From Cochliopodium minus (taxonomy: Eukaryota; Discosea; Himatismenida; Cochliopodiidae), in NCBI GenBank assembly GCA_024220525.1, contig JAMYWO010000130.1, positions 57,755 to 121,754 of the forward strand: a stretch of DNA of 64,000 bases. Reading direction: 5' to 3'. Position 1 is the stretch's first letter. Every line of letters starts with the position of its first letter. The notes below the pieces were generated by a model that saw only the letters and a program-made list of their open reading frames with translations, was not told where the DNA came from and did not search any database. The position numbers and the translations under genes were made by a program. Shown here one piece after another: positions 24,810-37,500 of the stretch.

Positions 24810-27198
24810 TTAATTTTGATGGAGGTTAGTAATAAAAGAAAAAAAATTTTTGGAAGGAGAAATCTTCCCAAGCAAATGAGAATCACCATTAGTGACAGAA
24901 GTGATGTTGGAAGGGATCCCGAGTAAAGTAGAAAGGCCTAGAATGGCAAAGCCAGCAGCCTCTTTGTTGTCAGAATTGATACCAAATAGTTTGTCATACT
25001 CCCCAATATTCTGTATTGTAATCTCCTTGTTATCTTGTTAAAAAAACAAAGATTATAAGTAGGCAGGAAAAAGTTTTGAAAGAAAAGAAATATTTGTAAA
25101 AAAATTTTTTTTTTTTTTTTAAAGTTACCTAGTAATTCACTCATTCTTTTCATCAGAAAAAGATTTTTGGCTCCACCCCCACTAACAAATATTTTTTTGG
25201 GAAGAGAAAAAGTCTTGTTGTTAAAAATAAAGTTTTGATAGCTTTCCACAATAGTCTGGGCAGTGAACTCCAAAGCAGTGCGGATGATGTCTTCGTCAGG
25301 AGAATTGTAGAGAGATTTGGCCTCTTTGTAAAAATTTTCGGAGAATTCCCGTCCATATCTTTCACGTCCTTTTTAAACGAAAAAAAAATAATTAAATTTT
25401 TATAATTTTTTTTTAATTTATAATTTTTTTTTAATTTATAATTTTTTTTTAATTTATAATTTTTTTTTAAAAAAAGTTTTATGTTTACCAGTAGATTTGG
25501 GAGGTTGTTTAGAGAAATAATCATCCTTTTTGATTTTTGTGAGAAGAGGTTCGATGATCTTTCCAGTTGAGGCAAGATGACCATTCTCGTCATAATTTTT
25601 GTCATAAATTTTTTTCACGAGCCAATCAATAACCTTTGTCAAAAATAAAAAAAGAAATTAAAAAAAAAGTAAAAAAAAGATTAATTTCAAAAAAAAAAAA
25701 ATATAATTAAAAAAAAAATAAAGTAAATAAAATAAAATGGAAATAAATGACAAAATAAAAAATAATAAAATCATTTATTTCGTATAAAAAAATAGATTAC
25801 CATGTTCCCCGGTCCATTGTCAAAAGCTAGAATGTTTTCTTTATTAGAATTAGAAGGAGGGAGATACGTACAATTAGAAATGCCTCCTATGTTTTGGAGA
25901 ATGATGGGTTCTTCTTGGCAAAATAAAAATGCGTCACTTTCGAGAATAAAAAAAAAAAATTTAAAAGAAGAAAAAAAAATTTTTTTACCAAAAAGGGATC
26001 AATGGAGCTCCTTGTCCACCTTTATATTGAAATGAATTTAAAAATATTTTTAATATTTTTATTTAATTTTTACATTTTTTTTTACTTTTTTATTTTTTAT
26101 TTTATTTTTTTATTTTTTTACTTTTTTATTTTTTATTTTATTTTTTTATTTTTTTATTTTTTTACCACTTGAAATGTCTTTCATTCTGAAATCAGAAACA
26201 GTGGTGATTCCTGTTCTTTCCGCTATGACACATCCATCTCCAATTTGCAATGTGGAAGCAACACTGTTGCCAGTATTTGGAGGAATATGATAAATGGTTT
26301 GTCCATCTTAAAAGATTATTAAAAATTGGTTCTGATTTATTTAAATATTTTTTTTTAATTTTTTAAATTATTTATTATTTTTTACATTTTTTTTAAAATT
26401 TTTTTTTTAAAGTTTTTTTTTTATATTTTTTATTGTTTTATTGTTTTATTTTTTTTTCAATATTTTTTTTTTATTTTTTTACGAGAAGCAATGAAAGAAA
26501 TTTGAGAGAAATCAATCTTGAATTTTTGAAGGAGATTCATCGTCGCTTTAGCAAAATGCACCCCTATTTCGACATTGAGCTGGCAAATCATGCTCACGTT
26601 GGATTGGGAGACGTTTATTGCTTCTTCTAATTTCTTTTTCAATTCTCCGTCTATTTGGGTTTCTTCATATCCCTTCACCTTCATTATCTTATCTGATGAA
26701 AATTCCACCAATACTGCATCTATCCCATCCATCTTTGTTATTACAATTTTTGAAACGAAATTTAAAAAACAAATATTGAATTTTTTATTTATTGTATTTC
26801 AATTGATGGAATGCTAATATCTATTTCATATCCGGAGAAAGTTTATTGAGCAAATTAATTTGATTATATAATTTTGAGATCCAAATTATAATTAATATTG
26901 ATATCTGACTTGTTTCTCTTTGATAAATCAAATTTATCAATTTTTATTAAACATAAGAGTATTTTTATGGAAAAATGATTTTTTTTTTTACCGATGTTCC
27001 TTGTTTATTTGGGATTGATTCAATTTGAATATATATTTTTCATTATTTTACCACTCTTGTTGAAGAAATATTCGATTATGAAGTAAATTTGAAAGAATAA
27101 AGGACAAATACCATCAATCCAATTGCTAAAATATTATTCTTGAGATTTTTGATCCTATTTCTCAGAAGGATATAGTTTGATTCTTGTATATTCTCCAT
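24810..27198 (-). CDS. anmK: Anhydro-N-acetylmuramic acid kinase (AnmK) family protein with 4-nt and 8-nt microexons
   Basis: Ten exons (complement): 27112-27198, 27052-27055, 26992-26999, 26483-26732, 26166-26306, 25989-26019, 25801-25936, 25489-25633, 25129-25368, 24810-25033; 421 residues. Landmarks: AIGLMSGTSMDGIDAV (phosphate-binding loop), SHGQTIYH, VSDFR, GGQGAPLIPF, LQNIGGISNCT, FDNGPGNM, FVSGGGAKN. Bacterial AnmK hydrolyses and phosphorylates 1,6-anhydro-MurNAc for peptidoglycan recycling; a eukaryote could use it on eaten bacteria. The SGTS codons exist only if AGTG (4 nt) and GAACATCG (8 nt) are spliced in. Intron 9-10 region (25400-25472) holds an 18-nt tandem repeat. Confidence 0.92.
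25400..25472. repeat. 18-nt tandem repeat in an AnmK intron
   Basis: About four copies of AATTTATAA followed by nine T, directly between exon 9 and exon 8 of the minus-strand gene. It is simple-sequence intron DNA. Confidence 0.8.
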
Positions 27199-27311
27199 TT
27201 TTTTTTTAATTTTTATTTAATATTTATTTTAAATTTATTATTATCAAAAAAATTAAATTGTTGTCCCAAGAAACAAATGTCTATACTTTAATTTGGAAGA
27301 AATTAGTTTAA

Positions 27312-28508
27312 TCAGTTTTTAGGATAAGATTGGATGTATTTAGATTTGAGGTATTGACCATAGTGAATAGGCTCAAACTTGTTGGAATTGTTAAAGATCT
27401 CCAAGGGTTTAATGATTGAGTTGAAATTGGGCTCGAAGAAAAAAGCAATGGAATATCTTGGTTTCTTGACTCTTATGACTCTATGCAATGTTGCTTTTAA
27501 GAGTTTGCCTGTCCTTTAAATAGAAAAAAATAAATTGAAAAATTAATGAAAAAAATTTAATTTTAAATGTTAATCAAAAATTTAATTACCAATGACCTAG
27601 CATGTCCCCTATGTTACATATCAAATAATCCTCAATGGGTGAGGCACTTACCCATCTGTCTTTGATATAAACTTCCAGACCATCTTCCATGGAGCTAACG
27701 AAAGTGAAAGATCCTGAAAAATTGGTAAAATCCATAAAGATAAATTGAATAATTTATGTTTACCATAGTCTAGATAAAAATAAAAAATAAAAACGATTTT
27801 TAAAAATAAAATGTTATTTAACAAAAAAATTTAAATGAGAAAAATAAAGACCTGTATGAGATCCAATCCCCATTCCCATATTTTCATCTCTTTGAGATAT
27901 TTTTAAAAATAAGTCAAATTCTCTTTTTTTTTTTTTTTTTTTTTTTGTAAAAGTTTTTACTTTTGATAAGTTGTTGGATCGATGTAAGGATAGAATAGAT
28001 ATCTTATTATCCAAAAAGGATCGTTGTAGTAATTATTGCATTCTTCGTTTTCTTGAAGACCAAGAGCCATGAACAAACATTCGATGATCGTTTTTCCCAA
28101 TCTCAAAGAATTATCGATATATTTCTCTGAAATATCTTTAAATTCTTCCCCAGGAAATCTATTGATTCCATAACTCAATTCATTTCCTTCTATCCTACCC
28201 ACTTCTTTGAGAATATCATAACATTCGTGCATATCTTTTAGTCCCTTTGTTATTTCACTTCCCAATTCAGAATAACCCCGATAATCTTTCATTTGAAATT
28301 CATTTTTCACATCAAAGGGCAAATCATAGAATTCCCTGATGATTCTGTTCATATTTTTGACATCACATTTATGGTTTTTGATATAAAAAAATCCCACTTT
28401 AGAAATGGCCTCTTTTAATTCATTTCCAACCCTCAATTTTTCTACATAATCTATATTAGTTCCCAAAATTGAAGATACATCAATGATGGGTATATTATCC
28501 TCTATCAT
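27312..28508 (-). CDS. Isopenicillin-N-synthase-like 2OG-Fe(II) oxygenase with a 6-nt microexon
   Basis: Five exons (complement): 27961-28508, 27852-27889, 27764-27769, 27590-27713, 27312-27513; 305 residues. An N-terminal DIOX_N-type region (IPIIDVSSI) precedes the jelly-roll: SHTDYGSFTF (His and Asp iron ligands), GLEVY, WVSASPIEDYLICNIGDML, LHRV (second His) and RYSIAFFFEPN (2OG Arg). The Asp-Tyr of HTDYG comes only from the 6-nt exon ACTATG; skipping it leaves the frame open but yields HTGS without the iron ligand. The substrate cannot be told from sequence. It sits 60 nt from the DNA-PKcs stop, on the same strand. Confidence 0.9.
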
Positions 28509-28568
28509 TCCAAATATTTTTTATAATTTATTTTATTTTCAAAAATTAAAAAGAAAGAAATTTCTTTC

Positions 28569-31500
28569 TTATAAGAAAGGAGACCAACCGATATAACTTC
28601 TTCCAAGAATGTTGGGGTCGATAGCTTGATCAATAAGACAGTCAACCTGTTCTTGAACAGTATCACAGATTTCCCTAGATTTGGCCCTGACGTTGTAGTC
28701 TTTGTTTCCGTAGACGATTTGTTCGAGGGACTTGAAGTAAGGTTGACTGGAGTGAACACCTTCTTTGAGTTCTTGAACGGTAATGTAAGAAGGATTGTAG
28801 CGATTGAGTTTCATGGTGGCAATCTTAATCTTCTTTTTGGGAAACCAGACAGAAGGATGATCCGAGGAGTTCTTTTGCTCATGAACCAAACGACGAGCAA
28901 GTTTTTCCCAATCCAAAAGAGGCTCCTTAACAAAGATCTCCATGGTGTTCAACAACAAACTTTGGTTGGCTTGGAGACAGCTGAGGGTATGAACCATGTT
29001 GTGTTTGAGAGATCCTTCGATGTCGAGAGGAAGAAAGACGTTGGTGATTTGAGGGGTGAGACGAAAAGGGATCAACTCGGGGATAGGAAGAAATTGGGTG
29101 GCAGTGCCGAAAGCGTGACCAAAATCAATTCCGATGATCCCTCCGTTTGTTTCGTCCAAAAGAAAGTTTTCCAAGTGACGATCTCCGATACCCAAGATGT
29201 AGGAACAAATGTTGAAGACGGAAAGAGAGGATCCAAAACGAGATCTGATGGAGAGGTATGCTTCGTAGGAAATGGCCATGGATTGGATACCCTTTCTGAG
29301 GTAGTCACCTTTGAGCGAGGAAAGTTGTTGGTTGACTTTAGAAACGACGTCGGTCCTAGTGGCATGATCGTACATAGCGTAATATGGGCCAGCTGCAGTG
29401 TTCACTCTCTTTCCTGCCTTGCTTGCGAAAGATTCGAGCCAGTTTTGGTGGATTTTGACGGCAGGAAGTTTCAACACGTTCTCTTTTGTTCCTCTTTCCT
29501 TGGAGATTTCTGCTTCTATGATTTGTTTGATAGGCTTGGTGTTGTTGACCCACTCGATCAAACCAACTTGAGTTGTCATTGGAATGACCTTGTAGGTTTT
29601 CAAGTACAATCTTCTTTTACGGCAAGCAGGATCGTTTTGGATGAGATTGTTCATGATGTTGAAAAGATATTGCACTCTTTGATCGAGACGCAGATCCTCT
29701 CCTCCTTTCACCAAAAACGCATAGTCTTTTTCATCACTGGCATGCATTTTTACTCTCTTTGGCTTTCTTAGAGATCCCATCACAAGTATATCCATGTCAA
29801 AGTTGGATACGATAACATGGCTGCTTGGATCTGGTTTGCATGAGTTTTTGTTATTTTGATATTGATCATACTGGCCAGGTATCTCAATTTTGTTTGAAGA
29901 ATGGTTGGTTTCATCAAAGTTGGAGAGCCACATCGAAAACTCGGACAATTTTCTTTTGTCTGTGCCGTGAGGTAGCATGTTTTCTTTCATTTTGGTGTTG
30001 AGTTTGACGAATATATTGTTGAATTCATTGACATCCATTTTGGTAAGCTTGGATCCATCTTTTCCGAAAGCACCCTCTACTTCTTTGTTCCATTTCTTTG
30101 CGAAATCTCTGTTATAAGAACCAATATCCTTCTGGTTTACATCAAACAAATCTTTCCACACTTCTTGATAAAGCACTTTGATCTTTTGTGCATCCTTAAC
30201 TTTAACGAGTTCTCTCATAGAATCCATGGAATCTTTGAATCTATGCTCTGGATGTGTGAGTTTTTGGAGTGAACTAACCATCTCCTCAATCACATCGTTC
30301 CTAAGAATAGTTTCCAACTTTTTGATTCTTTCAGCCGCAAACTTGTTGTCCTGTAAGCCTTCGCTACTGATCTTGAAAGAGTAGTAAATGGATTGTGGGT
30401 AAGTGAGTGCTATTTGTTCGAGAATACTCATGACAGATTCTCCTTCAGGTTGGGAAAGAAGAGACATCATTTGAGGGATGAATCTTACAAACATCCAACA
30501 AGAGATTTGGTTTGTGGAGGACTTGAATGTTTGCCAAATCTCTTCGTGTTTTCCCAACAACTCAAAAATTCTGGGAACTTTCTCGGCAGCACGGAAAGAA
30601 TCGAGTTTGATGGCTTCTAGGATTTGTTCTACTATTATTTTTGCATACTTTCCTTTCTTTTTGCTGGATTTCTGTTTGTAAAAGACACTGTCGCAAAACT
30701 CTGAGAACTTTAGGAAACTTTTGGATGCGGTGTTTGGATTGAAATCATCTTTTGAGATTTTCTTTTCGATGATGTTTTGATGTTGCTGTTGGTAGGATGT
30801 TACGGTGGATTGAAAGAGATGGTAAGATTGATTGAAGAAGTGGCCTGAGAGATCATTGGTTTGCATCTTGGATAAAAACTGGATTTTTTCGGTGACTGCT
30901 TTGAGATTCTCTTGTGAAAACCCTTTAAGTAAGCTCCCAATTTTAAGGGAGATATCAGCAATCAACATGTTGTATTTCTTTTGATTTTCAGGATAACTTT
31001 CGATGAATTCAAATTTTTCTTTGGATTTGACAAACTGGAAGGCTTTTACAAACTTTTCGAGACTATCTTCGCTTTTCTTCGAGAATTTAGCTTTGAGGCA
31101 ATAGAGTTTTACCAAAGATACAAAGAAAGAAAACTCAAACTCGTTTTGAGGAGAGCTGATATTCTTTTTTTCTTCGACAGTCTTTTTCATGTAGCTTTCG
31201 GAGACTTGGAAGTTGTGTTGTTTTCTGCAAGCATCCGCAATAATCTTGTAAATTTGGCACTTGTGGAGAGTAATCATTTGGCTGACTTGAGGGACAAGAG
31301 ACTTGTCTTTCTGGGTATTAAACTTTTCCACAATCTTTTCGAGTAATAGCGTTCTGTTGACGATCATATCATCCCATACATTCACGTCATCGAGGTAAGG
31401 AGACGGAAATCTACCGTGCCAAGTGTCCAGCAATTTTTTGAGAGGATCAGTGGTTTTGAAGTTGTTATCAAGTTTGATGAATCTGATGTATTCTTCAATC

Positions 31501-34500
31501 TCGGAAACAGGCTGCAAGTTTTGAAGTAAGATTTGCTTTCCTTCGACATCCAACTGATGCAAAGAGGACCATTTGTCCAGACTTTGCTCGTAACATTTGT
31601 TTATATAAAACTCTGCTTTGTCGTTATGATTGTAAGCGATAGACATGAAACACAATTGATTTCCGTAATCAGATAAAAGTTGCAAACGATTTTGGGGAAT
31701 CTTTTCATTGTTGTGGAAGAATTCATCGAGCTGTGGCCAGAGATTCTTGATCTTGACATGTGAACAAATGAAATGGGAGAGATAAGGCTCCTTGAACTGG
31801 GGATCCCACAACTTTTGAGGTTCATCTACTTCTACATTGGTGTTATCTGCGAGTTGTTTCCACAATAACAATTTCTTGAAACAGTTGAGTCTTCCGTTTT
31901 CCCATAAGTCGATTTCTTGTTTGGATTGAGATACATCATCATTTTCATCAATCTCTTGGAGTGCTTCCTGATAAATTCTGAGTGCATTAGCAAAATCACC
32001 TTTTAAGATTTTATTGATAAATTTAAATTTTAAAGATAAATAAAACTTTTTATACCTTCAATTTCAAACTCTATTGCATTTTTTGTGTGTTTCTCCTTTC
32101 CCAAGAATTGAGAATACAAACCCAAAATGATATCATCTTGATGGAGAGATTGATAGAGTTTGATTAAGTTGGCCCAAATCTCCTCCATTTTCTTGTTGGT
32201 GGTGTCGGAAGATGAAAAACTTTTCTTCTTCTTGGAGCTTCTTTCTTTTGTTTTGGATTTGAGTTCTTCAGATAAAATCATCATTTGTTTTTCGAGCAAC
32301 ATGATCCCACTGTGAAAGTTTTTGCTTTGATAGCTGAGCTTTCCCACGACAGAAGAAGGAATCAAAGCAATAGAATCATCTTCGTAGCAAATCTTTTGAA
32401 GGCATCCGACGAAAGGAGTGTTGAATTTGATGCTGCTGGATAACATCTCGCCGATTTGAGATTTCAATCTTTTCTTGATCATATCCACTGTCAAGTTTTT
32501 GTTCTCCTCTCTAAATGATCCACCAATAGATATGCTATCATTATCATTCTCTTCGTAATTCAATTGATATTCAGACAAGATCGATTTCACCAACATGGTC
32601 ATCACGATTCTGGAGAGCTCAGGATCTCTCTTGCAAAGCGCTTGAAGGGGCTCAATGATTTCTCTGGGTCTGATTTCCACATCTGGAAGAGCACCCAATC
32701 TGTAAGAACGAAAGATCTTTACTCTTTTGGTGTTTTTTATATCATAGGAGAGCTGTATCATATCTTTTTTTTGTTGAGCCCTTTCAATTTGCCAACGAGA
32801 GATCCTTGGATTCTTGAAAAATCTTTTCTGTAGAACTTGTTTGTTTTTCTGTCCTGTGTTCTCGAGAGTAGGATTAAAAACCAATGTAGTGGTAGAAGGC
32901 TTGGGGAGTTGGTTGTTGGTGTTGTTTTCGCTGATTTCGTTATCGTTTCTTTTTCTCTTTTTTTCTACTTTCCCAGTTACAACAGCAGACACAGAAGTCA
33001 AAGCTGGGTTGATGGCGTAACCAGAAGGTCTCATATTTTTGGTGTCAATACCAGAATGGATATCAAATGATCCAAATTCCAAACTGTTAAGCGTTGGAGA
33101 CAAAGAGATTTGATTGTCTTGTGATTGAGATGTGTTGGTTTGAGTGAAAGAAGGAACCTGGTAAGTTCCAGAAGTAAGAGCGCCAGTAAAAATAGGAGTG
33201 ATTGGAACTGATCTGTCATCAGAGATGTTGTACTCATTGAATTTACACTCTCTTAATGGAGTGAACATAACAGATTCATACTGAGATGTTTTAGTGGATG
33301 TGGCCAAGATCAAATTGGAACTGTAACTCAACCAGTACTCTTCTAATTCTGGACTGTACAATTTTCCAAAGAAGTTTTCGAGCCTTGTTATGGTTAGTAA
33401 AGGAAGATTGGATTCATCGTTCCAAAAAGAATAAAGCAAAGATTCAATCTGGGTGGATGAGTCAGCAAGACCAGACAACAAAAGAAGAAAGATCCTTTCG
33501 AACACGGTTTTGCTCAACAAGTGTTGATCAGAATCTTTTTCAAATTGGATATGTTGTTGATACATCCAAATCAAAAATTTATAGAGTTGCAATTTGCTTT
33601 GTTCATCGAGGACATCAACATTCATATCAATGATGATTGAAGACAAAAACTGAACATTTTCATCGGACAAGAATTCTCTGGTCTCGTAAACAATTTGAAG
33701 CACAACCAACTGGATTTCTGGCTCACTATTTGTCAACAACATTTGGAATTGGGGTTGTAATCTCTTGAATAAATTTTGTACAGTAGAAGCTCTCAAGAGA
33801 ATGAGTTTGAGTGCAATAGCTTTGAATTCAGTCAAAAGAGTAGGCAACACATCAAAGATTTGGAGAAAGAAGATGTCCAAGAAAGAAGGAGCATTGTTGC
33901 CGATCTCTTGGAGGCAATGCAATGCCCTGTTGAATTCTCTTCTTGAGAATTGTCCTCTGATTCTTTCAATGACGAGCTGAGAGAAAGAATCTTTGCTAAA
34001 AATAAGCTCGTTCGAACTGTTTTCTTCATCTCTCAAACTTAAACTGTTTGTGTTCTTTTGTTTTCTGTTTCTTTGGTTGTCTTTTACCACAGTCTTTTGG
34101 TTTGTAATGGTTGAAAAATAAATACCACAAAACTCAGCAGTGAGGCAGTAGACTTCTTTGTAGTTGTGATTGAGGCAAGTGACAATCGACTCGTACAACC
34201 TGATGGGAGAAATATCATTATCAACTCGATCATCGTACAATTTCAATCCACATTTTAGAATGACCGAGTAGAGCTTAAGGGCAGTGATTCTGGAGAGTTT
34301 GGAAGATTTAGTATTTGTATTCAAATTGAGATAATCAAACAAACTCTTTTTGGAGAATTCAAAATGTCCTTTCCATTTTTCGAACAAAAGTCTGAATATT
34401 TGGATGTTGTCCCTCAAAACTTCTCTGTTTGTATAAAGAGAATTGTGGGCCAAATGATCAAAAAACTTTGTGACAACACCCCTCTCTTCTCTATCGTTTT

Positions 34501-37500
34501 CTTTTGGCATACAGTTCCTCCAAGTCAAAAAGAGGATGCAGAGATCCCTTGTGAAATAGTGAATTCCTTTTCCGTATTGAGTGGAAAGAGACAGTAATAA
34601 CAAAGGCTTCAACCAATACTTTGAGTATTTCTCGAACAACTTTGGTCTCATCAAAACAACTTTAGAAATGAAGTACTTGATGTTGATGTGGGTGTCTGAT
34701 TGCATTATCTTGGTGTGTAACTCCTCCATCCATTTTGGCATCTTTTCTGTCCAAGTGTATCCAAACTTGTCGGCCAAAGTATCAATCAATTTCAAAATTG
34801 TTTGCATGCAAGGATTTCTGTTGATTGGATCCAATTCAAAGATTTTATCAGATTCTTTCTGAACGTTGGTATCGTTTGTTTTAGCGGGAGTTTTTGGACT
34901 TTCAGGTTCTTGGATGGATTCATTCTCCAAAGATATCTCGACATTGTTGTTTTGATCATCTGCAACATTCAAAAAGTTCTTTTTAGCTTTTGAGGGAGTC
35001 AATGGAACAAAAAAAGGGGACTCGGCAATGTTCTGGCTGAGAGAACTGTCCTCCAAAAACTGAGAAGAAGCAAATCTGGAGTCATACTTCTCATTTTTTT
35101 CTTTATCATTTTCATTTTCATAAATTTCCTTTCTGTTGAGTGTTGTGAACTGTGTTTCAACCTCGAAAGTGTATACTTTGTTAAGATCGACAATGTTTTC
35201 CCACAAAATTTCTCCCTTTTTGGGATTTTCTTTGAAAAAGAAGACAGTAAAAAAGTTTTCTTGTGATTGAGTACACATGACAATAGATGCGAGAGCGTTG
35301 TAAGCAGAGCTATGATATTTTTGGAGTAGCTCACTGAATTGGCCCAAAACAGTTGGATCGTTATTTTGAACAGGAATCTGGATACTTCTCGATTTGCAGT
35401 TATGTGCCGATTTCATTACTGCGGTGGTTAGTTCGGTACCTTTGTTAACAGAAAGGTTTGGAGAAAGATAAGCTTCATTGATTGGTCCTTTTATCACAGA
35501 TGGATCGATCTTTTTGTAAAAAACGCATAGCAAATCAAGATTACAGATCTTTTCAATCAAAATGCTTTTGAATTCGTTCAAGTTTAGATCACTCAAAGGT
35601 TGTTCGATGAATTCGGATATTTCTTTCACATTTTGTGAAAATATCTCAGCCAACTCTTTGGATGGCAAAAGTTCAGACAAGGGAATGCTGATTTTGGACA
35701 TTAAGGTGGATCTCAAATCATCAGGATTAGATTTGTTACAAAATTCATTCCAAATAGATTTCCACATCACTATAGCATTTGGAAGATCATGTGAAAGACT
35801 GACAACTAGCTTCTTGAGAGATAAATCAATTTCTTGAATATGTGCATGAGTAGTCTCATTCAGAATAGGAAACAAAACTTTCAATAAAGAAGGGCTTTTA
35901 CTTTTGACGAGGGAATACAACAATTTGTCGATACTGTTGATGTAGTCGTTAAATAAAGGGGTTCCTTTTGTGATGTGCCCAGAGTTAACAGGAAAGTCGT
36001 AAACAACAATCTCGTTCACTTTTTCTATCAGAAACTTTTTGTGTTTCTCTTGGATCGAAGAAGATAATAGAATAGGAAATATTTCCAATACTTCAACCTT
36101 GAAGTGAAGAGGGTTGGTCTTTTGAAGAAGATCATCACATGTTGTCATGATAAAATCTACACCTTGAAGTTTCTCGTGGAGCACATACTTTGTGTCCAAA
36201 GTGAGAAGCCTATGAATGAACTGGATGATCGGTTGCTTCTGTTCGAGAGATTTGACTTCTCTTGACCAAGTCTTTAGTTTTTGAATGTATTTCATGACAT
36301 TTTTGAGAAAAAATTTGAATTGATCTTCATCTTCGTAGTTAAAGTCATCAATGGAGAGGGTATTGGGCAATGTTTTGGGAATAGAAATAGTTTTTTCTCT
36401 TTGCTTCTTTCCCATGATCTGCCTATCAATCAAGCTGAACATGATCTTTAAGATGACGGGATTAGATTTCATTTGGAGGATGATGGAGCGAGAATAGTAC
36501 TCGAAATTTTTGGAGAAATGCTTTTCGAGCAACTGGCCAAAGATCTGATAAAAAATAGATCCTTTGGTGGATTTATCCTCGATCTTGTCTTTCTCATCTA
36601 TCTCATTGTTGCTTACTTTTTCAACTACAGTTTCGTCAGTCAAGAAATTAAAGATGATAGATCCTTCCAAGCCAAGAGAAAAAGAAAGATCCAAAATATC
36701 TGTCGCAAGAAGAACTTGTATCGGAGAGTAAGTATGTGCTTGGGTAAAAATATTGTTTGCGATGGTGTTTCTGATTTCTTCTTTTGAACTTCCAAGTGCT
36801 TCTTCAAGAAGACCCAAAGAGTGCAACTGTTTATAACCATTGATCAAGCTGGATCCTTTGTTTACACTAAACTTAAAACTCTTGAGATCCAAGTTCAAAA
36901 GATCGAAAGTCTTTTCTTTTCTGAGAAGATTAGATAATAATTTTTTAATCTTTGAATCCAATCTATCTTTATCTTTGGAATACTCTTTTATTGCAGAAAG
37001 AACAGATCTGGTGTGTTTTGGTAGAGCCACTTGTATGACACGATCGTTCAAGTTGAATCCAATTTGAGATGGATCGAGGATGGATTGATAGATTAAATTG
37101 ATGAGAGTTTCATCAATGTATTTCTCGAGATATTTCTGAAAGAATTTTGGATGTGTGTCAATCAACATCACAATAAATCTGAAAATTTTGAGAACTAAAA
37201 CAGATTTGAGAGAGAACAAAGATTCTTGTTCCAATGGTGTCAAAGAAGGGAACTGATCAATCTTTAAATGAGAAAACTCTTCCAAGAAATGGCCAATCAT
37301 CGAATAAATCTTTGTTGGATCTTTTTTGTTTAGAAAGACAGAAGGATCAAGCAACTTTCTCTTGAAGATCCAATAATAAGAATCCAATTTAGTAGTCAAA
37401 TCTTTGAAAAAATTAGTGATTTGAACAAAAGTATTCCCAAAGATGAGATTAGAAACTGGAGTGGAAGGAGGTTTGTACTTTTTTCTGTCGGGTTCAAAAA

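Noticed and set aside
28626-29771. 381-residue plus-strand ORF
   Set aside because: Antisense shadow of the DNA-PKcs kinase domain.
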